Under the pieces are notes generated by a model. It was not told the origin of the DNA, did not search any database, and saw only the letters and a list, made by a program, of their open reading frames with translations. A stretch of 64,000 nucleotides of DNA, from NCBI RefSeq assembly GCF_008087625.1, contig NZ_CP042997.1, positions 558,001-622,000 of the forward strand, given 5' to 3'. Shown piece by piece: positions 16,701 to 24,433 of this stretch. This DNA comes from Aquisphaera giovannonii. GTDB lineage: Bacteria; Planctomycetota; Planctomycetia; Isosphaerales; Isosphaeraceae. Every line of letters starts with the position of its first letter. Within the stretch, counting starts at the first letter, position 1. Both the position numbers and the translations under genes were made by a program.

Positions 16701-19700
16701 GCCGCTTCGAGCTCGACCGCCTGATCGCCGAGGTGGCCGCCGACAGCTACGCCAGGCCGGGGGCCGAGGCCGAGAACCTCGACCGGCTCCGCTCGCTGCT
16801 GGCGAGGCTGGACGCGCGGCGGGCCGCCGCAGCCGATTCGCCCGGGCTGGATGCGGCCGCGGCGTCGCTCCGGATGCGACAGGGCTCGCTCCTCTGGGCC
16901 TCGGCCGACTACGCCGGGGCCGAGCGGGCGTGGCGCGCGGTCTTCGATCCGATCGAGCGGCTGCCGCGGGACGACCCCCGCCGGGCCGCGGCCCTCAGGG
17001 CTCTCTCGTCCGACGCCCTCGCCGTCTACTCCAAGTACCTCGACGTCGGCCTCTGGGAGATCGCCGCGAGGTACCACCGGCTCGGCCGCGAGGGCCGGGC
17101 CGCCCTCGACCCCGTGCTGGCGCAGGAGGGGGCCACGCTGGAGATGCTGGCGGGCGACGCCGCGGCGGCCCGCAGGATCGCCGCCGACGCCCTCGACCGA
17201 TTCGAGCGCGACGGCGGCTGGGACGCCATCCACGACCTGAACGCCTCGATGGTCGATCCGCGGCCGCCGGATCCCGGCCGGCTCCTGGCCTATGCCCAGC
17301 GACTCCGCGGGACGCAGCCCGACAACGAATGGTCGCGCATCATCCCCGGGCTGGCGCTGATTCGGGCCGGCCATTTCGACCAGGTCCCGGAGGCCGTCGG
17401 CCGCGAGACGTCCTGGGAGAAGGGCAAGGTCGTGGTCGCCCTGGCCGCCGCGCGGGCCGGGCAGGTCGATCGGGCCCGCCGCTGGCTCCGCGCGGTGGAC
17501 GTCCGCCTGGAGGAGCTCTGCCGGGAGGGCGCCTCCGCGCAGGGGACGATCGGCCGGCCGGTCGCGTACGCCCTCGACGTCCTCCGCGCCGACCTGCTGC
17601 GCCGCGAGGCGTACGGCGTGCTCAAGGTGCCCGCCCCCGAGATCGCCCCGCTCCGCCTGCTGCGCGGGACGTCCCTCTGGCGATTGGGGCGGCGCGAGGA
17701 GGCCGAGGCCGAGTTCGCCACCGCCGCCTCGGATGCCGCGGCCGACGGCCGTGCGCTCGCCGACCGGGCGCGGGCGTTCGAATCGCTCGGACTTCGCGAC
17801 CGGGCGGAGGCCGACCTCGAGGCGGCCGCCCGCCTCGACCCCGGGGATCCGCATCCCTGGATCGCCCGCGCCCGGCTGATGGAAGCGCGGGGTGATCGCG
17901 CCGAGGCCGACGCCGCCTACGCCCGCGCCGCGGAACGGACCGGGGGCCGCATCGACCCGTTCCTGGAGGCCGGCTGGTGGGCCGCCGGGCCCTTCCCCGA
18001 CGACATGGACCGGAGCGAACCCCCCGAGAAGGAGGCCGACCCCTCGCGGCCGGCCTCCACCTCGGGGGGCGAGGCCCGGGCGTGGAGGCCGTTGCCGACG
18101 GCGGGCGACCATGGGACCTACTTCACGGCCTTCCAGGGCCAGGCGTCGTCGGTCTACGCGCTGACCTACCTCTACGCGGACCGCGAGCGCACTGCGCTGC
18201 TCTGCTGCAACGGCAGCGCCCGGCTCAGGATCTGGGTCAACGGTCGCCTGGTGTACTCTCCGGAGGCCCCCCCCGCGTATCGCCCCGGCCCGGAGCGGCT
18301 GGTGCCGATCGCGCTCGGCAAGGGCCGCAATACGCTGCTGCTGCGGGTGGCCGAGCCGGCCGCGCTCGCCTTCGTCATCATCAAGGGGGGGGATTGCCCC
18401 CTGAACCAGGGCTACCTGCTGGCCGAGTGCGGCCGCTGGGGGGAGGCCGCCGACGCGATCGCCGGGGCCGTCGCGCGGGGCGAGTCCCGGCATCCCTGGC
18501 CCCTCGCCAAGGCGGCCCATCTGCTGCTCGCGGAGGGCCGGCGGGAGGAGCGTGCCGCGCTGCTGGCCCGCCTGGTCGACTTCGAGGGGATGGCCCCGGT
18601 CGAGGCCACGGAGGTCGGCGAGGCCCTCGCGGCCGGCCCGCAGGACGTCGTTTCCACCGAGCGGGTCGTCGAGCTCGCCCGGCGGGGCGTCTCGGAGCAC
18701 CCCCTGGAGACTTGGCGGCTGCTCCCGCTGGGCATCGCGCTCTACCGCGACGGGCGGCACCGCGAGGCGATCGAGGCGTTCGACCGCCACACCCCGCAGG
18801 GCGACCCGCTCGACGCGGCGGTGCGGGCGATGGCCCACTGGAAGCTCGGCGAGGCCGGCCGCGCCCGCGAGTGCCTGGCCCGGGCCGACCGCGAGTTCGA
18901 GGCCTGGTGCGCCGACCGCGCCGACGGCAAGGGGTCGGCCGCCTGGACGTCGTGGTGGTACGACGGCCCGCTCCGCTACGCGTTGCGTCGCGAGGCGCAT
19001 GACCTGATCGACGGCCGGGCCCCCGACGATCGCGCCGCGCTGGACGGCGTCCGCGCCGCGATGGCCGGCCTGCTGGAAGACCGGGATTCCCCGACCTGGG
19101 CCTTCGAGCTGGCATACCGCCTCGATCCCGAGAGCGGCGCCTACCGCCAGGGGTACGCCTCGCGGCTGCTCGTCGCGGGCCGGTCGGCCGGGGCCGAGCC
19201 GTTCCTGGCCGCCATGGTCCATGGGAAGGAGGGCGACCCGGACGCCTGGACGCTGCGGGGTGAGTTGCTCGCCCGCGCGGGCAGGACCGACCAGGCGGCG
19301 GAGGACTTCGAGCGGGCCGTCGCCCTGGTGCCGCCGGACCTGGCGGTTTACTCGAGTCGCTCGAAAGCCCTCGCGAATCTGAACCGATTCCCCCAGGTCC
19401 TCGACCGGCTGATCGAGCGCCGGCCCGGGGACGCGGGGCTCTGGTACGCCCGGGCCTGCCACCGGCTGATCCGGGGCGATGCCCCCGGGGCGGTCGGCGA
19501 CTTCGCCCGGGGCGGCCCGCCGCCGGCCTCCACCGAGTTCGCCCTCGCCTACGCCGGGGCCCTGCTCATGGCGGGCGACGAGCCCGGCTACCGGCGGTAC
19601 GTCGCCGAGCAGGCCGGGCGGTTCGGCGGCTCGTCGGACGCGTTCGCCTGGTTCGTCCTGGCGCGAATGGCGTCGCTCTCGGCCCGGACGCCCCTGCCCC

Positions 19701-20083
19701 CGGAGCGGCCGCTGGACTGGGCGCGGCGTTTTTTCGAGAAGGACCCCACGCCCTGGTCGGCGCACGTCCTGGCCCTCGCGGCCTTCCGGGCCGGCGACCT
19801 CGTCGAGACGCGCCGCGCCCTGGCCGAGTCGCGGCAGCGGGGCTGGGACGCCCAGCATCTCAATGACCTGATCGAAGCCGCCATCGACCTCCGGGGAGGG
19901 TCCTCCGTCGCCGCCGCCCGGACGTTCGCCTCGGTCCGGCCGTGGATGGCGGGTCCGCCGGGCTACGGCCCCGTCGTCGGCCGCGGTTCCATCACCGACT
20001 GGGTGGAGCTCCGGGTGCTCGGCCCGCAGGTTGAGCTCCCCTTGCTCGATCGATCGTTCCCCACCCATCCGTTCGCCCGCTGA
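13724..20083 (+). CDS. Giant membrane-bound serine/threonine kinase with TPR repeats
   Basis: A 2119-residue kinase. The glycine loop (GRGGMGVVYEAE) is at about residue 92, the VALK lysine near 115, HRDIKPGNLLL near 308 and DFGLAKAV near 328. The HRD motif comes later than usual because a proline/alanine/glycine-rich insert of about 100 residues interrupts the middle of the kinase lobe (about 185-285). A membrane helix at 470-493 is followed by a coiled coil, then about 1500 residues of TPR-like helical repeats. A beta-rich PA14/galactose-binding-like segment sits near residues 1450-1560 (ARLRIWVNGRLVYSPEAPP). The last residues are FPTHPFAR. The gene follows its ECF sigma partner by 57 bp. 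The likely role is to sense through the repeat region and phosphorylate the sigma factor or other targets; the signal is unknown. Confidence 0.9.
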   Translation: MATPEPTDDGRNPVEALAEEFLGRRRRGEEATPEDYARDYPELADEILAVFPALLMMEDLGASSGGRTGPITSAGGVAPGATSGRLGEFRLIREVGRGGMGVVYEAEQESLGRRVALKVLPAGALADSKQVRRFEREARSAARLHHTHIVPVFGVGRHDGTHFYVMQFIQGQGLDAVLGELKRLRAPGRGEGPGRPATRPTAEVDGRRRAAADIAQSLVTGRFDRAAGAGAGSAAGAPAATAAWSSIPGASPPAATAPPGPSASGISTLSGGASAVSETDRNYARGVARVGLQVAEALAYAHGQGILHRDIKPGNLLLDRDGNVWVADFGLAKAVGVDDLTHTGDIVGTVRYMAPERFRGEGDARADVYALGLTLYELLALRPAFDESDRASLMRQVTQEDPPRLRRLNRAVPPDLETIIHKAMSRDPGARYRGAAEMADDLQRFLDGRPIRARRVSPSERLYRWARRNPALAASLGLAAVLLVGTTIGAVVGMARFRTIAREARDAASAADSARAEAVAAGRLAESRRIEAEAQRRRAEASLAESQASLVLARKAVDDSFTKVSESTLLDVPGLRPLRRQLLESSLPFYEEFLRRHGGNDPTGLAELAATQYRVARVLSETGRGEQAEERFRRAIALYDQALAARPGDASLREAQAEAWHRYADHFFLGGRMERSGEPYAKAVALREQLSAQHPGEPRYRLGLSRSLNGVGISTRDRDTRYSAFRRSLELRLDLAREIPDDPDLLHGLCESFLNMGNFLADLGRREQALELARRAIDYGMAACALRPHDVEFAADLSGAFAAAESSSGVLGRAGDALRHATERVAFARRLVAENPEVPTYRTHLHDALNAQAHRLAQQNRPDGAREAREAAAAVHETAPSPAGINLARAAAARLHAAKLLAGDRAEGPPEAPWPEAARRQLDAAVEDLARAAALGYPVAGFGKTFPEVAPQARRIDLDAVAERAAALRKTAGAGAPTPSTPAGYESPLHQPGRFELDRLIAEVAADSYARPGAEAENLDRLRSLLARLDARRAAAADSPGLDAAAASLRMRQGSLLWASADYAGAERAWRAVFDPIERLPRDDPRRAAALRALSSDALAVYSKYLDVGLWEIAARYHRLGREGRAALDPVLAQEGATLEMLAGDAAAARRIAADALDRFERDGGWDAIHDLNASMVDPRPPDPGRLLAYAQRLRGTQPDNEWSRIIPGLALIRAGHFDQVPEAVGRETSWEKGKVVVALAAARAGQVDRARRWLRAVDVRLEELCREGASAQGTIGRPVAYALDVLRADLLRREAYGVLKVPAPEIAPLRLLRGTSLWRLGRREEAEAEFATAASDAAADGRALADRARAFESLGLRDRAEADLEAAARLDPGDPHPWIARARLMEARGDRAEADAAYARAAERTGGRIDPFLEAGWWAAGPFPDDMDRSEPPEKEADPSRPASTSGGEARAWRPLPTAGDHGTYFTAFQGQASSVYALTYLYADRERTALLCCNGSARLRIWVNGRLVYSPEAPPAYRPGPERLVPIALGKGRNTLLLRVAEPAALAFVIIKGGDCPLNQGYLLAECGRWGEAADAIAGAVARGESRHPWPLAKAAHLLLAEGRREERAALLARLVDFEGMAPVEATEVGEALAAGPQDVVSTERVVELARRGVSEHPLETWRLLPLGIALYRDGRHREAIEAFDRHTPQGDPLDAAVRAMAHWKLGEAGRARECLARADREFEAWCADRADGKGSAAWTSWWYDGPLRYALRREAHDLIDGRAPDDRAALDGVRAAMAGLLEDRDSPTWAFELAYRLDPESGAYRQGYASRLLVAGRSAGAEPFLAAMVHGKEGDPDAWTLRGELLARAGRTDQAAEDFERAVALVPPDLAVYSSRSKALANLNRFPQVLDRLIERRPGDAGLWYARACHRLIRGDAPGAVGDFARGGPPPASTEFALAYAGALLMAGDEPGYRRYVAEQAGRFGGSSDAFAWFVLARMASLSARTPLPPERPLDWARRFFEKDPTPWSAHVLALAAFRAGDLVETRRALAESRQRGWDAQHLNDLIEAAIDLRGGSSVAAARTFASVRPWMAGPPGYGPVVGRGSITDWVELRVLGPQVELPLLDRSFPTHPFAR

Positions 20084-20122
20084 GCGGGCCGTTGCGAAGG
20101 TTGGGGCCTCGTCCGCAATCGG

Positions 20123-20338
20123 CAGCGATCCCGTGGCATCGCCTTCGGCTCTGCAACAGCCACGCGGAGGGCACGCCTCGCCGCTCTCACGATCCCGCAG
20201 GCAGCCGCCGGGTGGCTGTGGCGGAAGCGCAGCGACGCCACGGGACCGCCCCGGCCGGAGCGCGGGCGTCGGCTCGCCCACACGCCCCAGCGATCCCGTG
20301 AAATCGCTTTCGGCTCTGCCACAGCCACCCGGAGGGCC
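20123..20338. repeat. Three copies of a palindromic repeat (family E)
   Basis: Copies at about 20123-20172 (plus), 20203-20244 (minus) and 20289-20338 (plus). Shared parts are GATCCCGTG, then ATCGCTTTCGGCTCTGC, then ACAGCCACCCGGAGGGC, with small changes. The 445-bp stretch from the kinase stop to the next small gene holds these copies and nothing else I recognise. Confidence 0.75.
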
Positions 20339-20528
20339 GGCGATCTCGCCCCTGACGGCCCCTTCTCACGGCCGGCGCGCTTCGGCCGGAGGAGCCATGA
20401 CTGCCGGTGGCCCGGCCTCGCGTGCTATCCTCGTCGTCTCGGCGGGATGGACCGCCGGGCATGGCTATCGGCTCGTGCTCCGTCATCGATCGATGATCAG
20501 GAGCACGAGGCTCCCCGGGAGCTGTCGC

Positions 20529-20717
20529 GTGACCATGGCCGTACGTCGTCGCCTCGCGAGGGTCATCATCCCGGGCCTGTGTGCCGGCGGGGCGTGCGGC
20601 GCGGGCGTCGGCCTGGGCCTCTACCCGCCGGCCGTCGGCATCGCCGGGAGCGTCGCGGTCGCCGTGCTCGTCGGGCTCGCGGTCCGTCGGCTCCGCATCT
20701 CGCGACCGGGGTCCTGA
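20529..20717 (+). CDS. Small hydrophobic protein
   Basis: A 62-residue frame from GTG 20529, with GGGAG seven bases upstream (an ATG at 20535 is the alternative). It has a basic N-terminus (MAVRRRLARV), two short hydrophobic segments separated by glycine and proline (IIPGLCAGGACGAG and GIAGSVAVAVLVGLAV) and a basic end. It looks like a small two-pass membrane protein. No family is recognised and the frame is short, so it could be chance. Confidence 0.4.
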   Translation: MTMAVRRRLARVIIPGLCAGGACGAGVGLGLYPPAVGIAGSVAVAVLVGLAVRRLRISRPGS

Positions 20718-20739
20718 GCATGCGACGCGGAAGAATCGG

Positions 20740-20800
20740 GACTGCCCGCCGGCGTCGGCTGGCGCATTCGGCGGCGGGAGCCTCCTTGGACCACCGTGCG
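20740..20800 (-). repeat. Family-B-related palindromic repeat
   Basis: On the minus strand it reads GGAGGCTCCCGCCGCCGAAT followed by GCGCC, closely matching the segment at 4335-4372 (GGAGGCGGCTCCTGCCGCCG then AATGCGCC). The remaining bases to 20981 show no gene. Confidence 0.55.
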
Positions 20801-20981
20801 CGGCGTGCGATGGCGGCTTTCGGTGAGTGCCAGTGCCGGCCGATGGCGATGAGGCTCCACCGCGGCCACCCGGCTGCAAGCTCGTGCCGACCGTCAATCG
20901 CCGTCGAGGCCGAGGCTTTCATCCCGGGACGACCCCGGCGAAGCCGATTTGGCTCCTGATGAAATCCTTGATGCGTGGCGG

Positions 20982-21941
20982 TTACGGGTGAGATCTCGCC
21001 GACGGCCGCTTGCGACGACCGAAGACACCGTCGGGCACCGGGGGCGGCCATGAGGGGATGAGCGAGCGGCCGAGGCCGGGGACGGAGGCACGCACGAAGC
21101 GGGCGTCGCCGCCGGCTCGCCAGCGGATCCAGGCCACGAGGGTCGGCCGCCGCGGGACCTCGTCGCCGGGCTGGCCGGCGAGGAGGGCGGGGATCAGGGC
21201 GTCGGGGCGATATCGGAGCAAGGTGATGACCAGGCGGCGAGAGGGGTCGCGGGCCTGGAGGGCGGCGGACTCGAAGGCGGCGGCGTCGGCGAGCCAGGGA
21301 GGGACGTCGGGGAGCAGCTCGCCCCGGGCGAGGCGGCCCGCGAAGGTGATCGCGTCGTCGCGGTGCCGCTTCGGGCCGGCCGGCCAGGAGTCGGCGGCGT
21401 GACGCCGGAAGAGGTCCGCGAGGAGGCGCGGGCCGAGGGCCCGGGTCGTCGCCGGGAGGCAGTTCGCCACGGCGCCTCGACGCTTGTGGATGAGGCCCTC
21501 GGCGTAGTGCCGGAGCTGCTCCGGCGGGACCGAGGCCAGGATGAGGAGGGGCTCGTCGGGGAGGCTGGTTCCGGTGCTCCGGCGCTCGGCGTCTGCTTCA
21601 GAGATCCCCCTGGACGCTGCACTTCGGGGGAGGCCGAATTTCGTTCTCCCCCTTACGAAGGGGGAGTCAGAGGGGGTAGTTGGCGCAGGCAAAGGCGATC
21701 GAATCCACCCCCCTGTACCCCCCTTTCGTAAGGGAGAAATCGAGAGGGGCCTCTCCCCTTCTTCCGGGGGGAGGCTGAACTCCACAACCCGATCTTCCCC
21801 GGACGGATTCTCCATCCAATCCCGGGCGCCCGGGGCATCCCCCCTGCCCTCGTCCTCGGCCGCCGCGGCGAGGAACCGCTCGCGGAGCGAGGGGTCGGTG
21901 AGGATCCGCGTCAGCTCGCGCTGGAGCTCGGACAGGGCCAT
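20982..21941 (-). CDS. Partner protein of the DUF692 enzyme (SCO6045-like), with a repeat-derived insert
   Basis: A 319-residue protein and last gene of a three-gene operon; its first 31 bp overlap the end of the DUF692 gene. The ATG at 21941 has GGGAGG eight bases upstream. The N-terminus (MALSELQRELTRILTDPSLR) is a helical leader like that of DUF2063/SCO6045-type proteins. The C-terminal part (about 115-319) is helical with RHYAEGLIHKRRGAVANCLP and a region ending at the stop. Residues about 52-110 are not family-like: they translate a palindromic intergenic repeat (LRKGGTGG, SPFVRG). In related operons the partner helps the MNIO enzyme bind its substrate. Here that role is inferred from position. 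Whether the insert disables the protein is unknown. Confidence 0.7.
   Translation of the reverse strand: MALSELQRELTRILTDPSLRERFLAAAAEDEGRGDAPGARDWMENPSGEDRVVEFSLPPEEGERPLSISPLRKGGTGGWIRSPLPAPTTPSDSPFVRGRTKFGLPRSAASRGISEADAERRSTGTSLPDEPLLILASVPPEQLRHYAEGLIHKRRGAVANCLPATTRALGPRLLADLFRRHAADSWPAGPKRHRDDAITFAGRLARGELLPDVPPWLADAAAFESAALQARDPSRRLVITLLRYRPDALIPALLAGQPGDEVPRRPTLVAWIRWRAGGDARFVRASVPGLGRSLIPSWPPPVPDGVFGRRKRPSARSHP
21625..21785. repeat. Palindromic repeat embedded in frame in a coding gene
   Basis: Two facing half-elements, TTCTCCCCCTTACGAAGGGG (near 21643) and CCCCTTTCGTAAGGGAGAAA (near 21720), can pair across about 60 bp. A third stem, CCCTTCTTCCGGGGGGAGG, follows near 21756. The whole insert is read through by the partner gene without a stop. 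The sequence type is that of dispersed intergenic palindromes. Confidence 0.8.
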
Positions 21942-22792
21942 CGGCCGTGCCTCCCGGCGATCGCCCGGGCCCGGTCGAGCTCGCCCAGGAGCTCGGCGAA
22001 CGGGGGCAGGTCCTCGTCGCGCTCGAGGATCAGGCCCCGCACCGGGGCCCGCTCGAGCACGTAATCCATCAGGTCCCACACCGCCGAGGGCGTGGGGGCG
22101 GAGTGGCTGTCGATCAGGCGGCCGCCGCCCTCGTCATGGCCGCCGACGAAGTGGAGCTGGACGATCCGGTCGGGCGGCAGGCGGTCGATGAACGCCCGCG
22201 GGTCGCCGCCGTGATTCATCGAGTTCGTATATAAATTGGTGACGTCCAGCAGGAGCCCGCAGCCGGTCCGCCCGGCGAGCTCGGCCAGGAAGTCGGCCTC
22301 GTCGAGCTCCGCGCCCGGGACGCGGAAGTCGTACGTGATGTTCTCCAGGATCAGGGGAACATCAATGAGCGCCTGGACCTCGGCGATGTTCGCCGACAGC
22401 ACGTCCAGGGCCCCGTTCGAGAACGGCAAGGGGGCCAGGTGCCCCAGCTCGATCCCGCCGGCCCGGGTGAAGGCGACGTGCTCGCTCCACCAGGGGGGAT
22501 CGAGGCTCCGGACCAGGCCCAGGAGGGTGTCGCGATAGTCCGGGTCCAGCCCCTCTGCGCTGCCGAGGGAGAGGCTCAGCCCGTGCGGGATCAGCGTGAA
22601 GTGGCCGGCCAGCAGCTCCAGCTCGCGGAGCTTCGCCGCGGGGGCGTCCATGTAGTGGTCGGCCGTGATCTCGAGGAAGTCCACCTGCTCCCGGTGGAGC
22701 AGGACATCCGCCCGGTACGGCTCGCGGAAGCCGAGACCGACGCCGAGCGACGGTAGGGCCTCGATCGGTGACCTCGTTCGTTCGCGATTCAT
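21911..22792 (-). CDS. DUF692 multinuclear non-heme iron oxidative enzyme (MNIO)
   Basis: A 293-residue TIM-barrel enzyme of the DUF692/UPF0276 family (relatives MbnB, TglH, ChrH). These modify cysteines of ribosomally made peptides with the help of two or three iron ions. Metal-ligand blocks are present in order: HGLSLSLG, WSEHVAFT, LENITYDF, LLLDVTNLYTNSMNHGGDP, LHFVGGHDEGGG, IDSHSAP and LERDEDLPPF. The gene begins 3 bp after the stop of the Cys-rich-tailed TIGR04222 gene and overlaps the partner gene, so all three are one transcript. The probable substrate is the Cys/Gly tail of the first gene product; that is inference from context. The N-terminal extension MNRERTRSPIEALP is slightly longer than usual. 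Confidence 0.9.
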   Translation of the reverse strand: MNRERTRSPIEALPSLGVGLGFREPYRADVLLHREQVDFLEITADHYMDAPAAKLRELELLAGHFTLIPHGLSLSLGSAEGLDPDYRDTLLGLVRSLDPPWWSEHVAFTRAGGIELGHLAPLPFSNGALDVLSANIAEVQALIDVPLILENITYDFRVPGAELDEADFLAELAGRTGCGLLLDVTNLYTNSMNHGGDPRAFIDRLPPDRIVQLHFVGGHDEGGGRLIDSHSAPTPSAVWDLMDYVLERAPVRGLILERDEDLPPFAELLGELDRARAIAGRHGRWPCPSSSAS

Positions 22793-22795
22793 GGA

Positions 22796-23737
22796 TCAGC
22801 CTCCACACCCGCCGCAACCGCCGCAACCCCCGCCGCAGCCTCCGCCGCCCGAGCAGCCCCCGGCCCCTCCGCAGGCGGCACACCCGCAGCCGGTGGTCTC
22901 GGGCCGCGGCATGAGAGGCTTCCAGGTGTTCTCCAGCTCCGTGCCGACGAGCGCGGGGATGCCGAGCACGGCGACTGCCATGACGGCGGCCGGGCTCTTC
23001 ACGGCCTCCGGCCGCGTGGCCACGGCGGGCCAGTCGTCGAAGGTGGTCTTCAGCCGGGCCAGGTAGTCTTTGCCCATCCTCGTCAGCCGGGACGGCCGGC
23101 CGAGCATGAGGATGGCGTTGACCCCGAAGAAACCGAGGGCCACGAGTAAGCCGACGTTGTGGCGGCCGTGGTCCAGGGCGAGGAAGAGCTTGTAGCCGCC
23201 GAGCAGGGCGAAGCACGACGCGGCCGGCAGCGTGAACTCCCGGGCCGCGGCGCGGCAGCCGGCGGGCATCAGCAGGAGGTCCTCCTCCAGGGGCTCGCGG
23301 AGCGATTCGCCGTGGGCCTCCGCCAGGCGGAGCAGGCGGCGATCCGTGCGGAGCTTGGGCACCTCGACGGGGGTCTTCAGCTCCTCGAGCAGCTCGCGCT
23401 CGAATTCCGGCAGGGAGCGGCAATCGGGGAGCTCGTCGGCCCGGCCGATCCGCAGTTGGCCGCCGGTCGTGGCGGGGAGGTGGGTCTTGAGGAAGCCGCG
23501 ACGCTCGAGGTCGAACACGGAGACGGCCAGCAGGCGGGGGGTGTCTCCCCGCAGGAAGGCGATCTCGTGGGCGTCCAGCTTGCCGGGCACGATCGGCGGC
23601 TCGCGGCCGAGGGTCGGGTCCAGCAGCCGTGAGCGGATCCGGACGACGAGGCACGCGACGGCGAGGACGGCCAGGTAGAACGCCAGGAAGCTCGGCCCGC
23701 GCATGTCGGCGATCGGGTTATGGAGCAGCCATTGCAT
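22796..23737 (-). CDS. TIGR04222-like membrane protein with C-terminal Cys/Gly-rich tail
   Basis: A 313-residue protein. I chose the ATG at 23737 (CGGAG six bases upstream) because it places a membrane helix at the N-terminus (FLAFYLAVLAVACLVVRI). Central conserved blocks (HEIAFLRGD, VFDLERRGFL) match the TIGR04222 pattern. Two helices follow around residues 180-225 and another near 270. The tail after residue about 283 is almost only Gly, Ala and Cys: GCGCAACGGAGGC, then SGGGGCGGGC and GGCGGCGG, with eight cysteines. The tail is where an MNIO enzyme could act. It is the first gene of the operon and is separated from the MNIO gene by 3 bp. No leader-cleavage signal is evident. Confidence 0.8.
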   Translation of the reverse strand: MQWLLHNPIADMRGPSFLAFYLAVLAVACLVVRIRSRLLDPTLGREPPIVPGKLDAHEIAFLRGDTPRLLAVSVFDLERRGFLKTHLPATTGGQLRIGRADELPDCRSLPEFERELLEELKTPVEVPKLRTDRRLLRLAEAHGESLREPLEEDLLLMPAGCRAAAREFTLPAASCFALLGGYKLFLALDHGRHNVGLLVALGFFGVNAILMLGRPSRLTRMGKDYLARLKTTFDDWPAVATRPEAVKSPAAVMAVAVLGIPALVGTELENTWKPLMPRPETTGCGCAACGGAGGCSGGGGCGGGCGGCGGCGG

Positions 23738-24051
23738 ACCGCACTCCGATCCGGGATCGAGGGTGGGCGGGCCCGATGCCCATCGGGCCTCGTACGCCCT
23801 CCCTGCCATCCAGCCGCAGGAGCCGCCGGGATCGGGCGCGATTTTTTTGGATTCCTGCGGGGTGTCGCCGCGGACGCCGCCCGGGTCGCCGCCGGGATCC
23901 CGGCCTTCTTGGCCGTCGCCGGACTTCCACGCCCGTGATCGGGTGTCGGGGGGGCGGCCGGACGTGATACGATCGGGCCGTCGGCGCGCGGCGGAGGCCT
24001 CCATCCTTTCTGGACGTCCATCAAGCCAATCGGAAGGATCAGTCGGAACCC
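23738..24051. other. Divergent intergenic region
   Basis: This 314-bp region separates the minus-strand MNIO operon from the plus-strand PHA-type gene and should hold both promoters. I see no repeat or small gene. A possible -10 for the plus strand is TGATACGAT at about 23965, without a convincing -35. Confidence 0.4.
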
Positions 24052-24360
24052 ATGGCGGAGTTGAACGTGGCGATCAAGCATGGGCAGGCCCTGGAGGCCG
24101 CGCGGGTCAATTTCGAACGGGCGATCCTGAAGGCGAAGGCCGATCATTCGCGATGGATCCACAAGGTGGACTGGGCGGACGACCGGAAGTCGGCCGTGCT
24201 CCACGGGCCGTCGTACGCGGTGACGCTCAGCTTCGACGACCAGCACGTCTACGCGAAGGGCAAGATCCCGCTGGCCCTCAAGCTCTTCGAGGGGCCGGTG
24301 CGGCGGTACGTCGAGCACATGCTGGCCGACATGGCCGCGAAGCCGGACGGCCCGGCCTGA
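24052..24360 (+). CDS. Putative PHA-system (PHA_gran_rgn) family protein
   Basis: A 102-residue protein with pattern RWIHKVDWADDRKSAVLHGP then SYAVTLSFDDQHVYAKGKIP and LALKLFEGPVRRYVEHML. This one-domain alpha/beta layout (short helix, beta hairpin with a tryptophan, final long helix) matches the family linked to polyhydroxyalkanoate granules, whose members are about 90-110 residues. The granule role is not supported by any neighbour, so the assignment rests on fold pattern alone. Gluconokinase follows 73 bp downstream. Confidence 0.5.
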   Translation: MAELNVAIKHGQALEAARVNFERAILKAKADHSRWIHKVDWADDRKSAVLHGPSYAVTLSFDDQHVYAKGKIPLALKLFEGPVRRYVEHMLADMAAKPDGPA

Positions 24361-24433
24361 TCGGGCCGAGCGACGGCGGCGGGAGGGCCGGCATGCGGAC
24401 GGTCCGGATCCGGGGCGGGAGCGGGGGCGGCCG

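Noticed and set aside
13070-20281. Very long open frame on the minus strand antiparallel to the kinase gene (about 2400 codons)
   Set aside because: Its sequence is low-complexity Arg/Gly/Pro/Ala with no domain. It is the antisense image of a GC-rich gene with a recognised kinase on the other strand.
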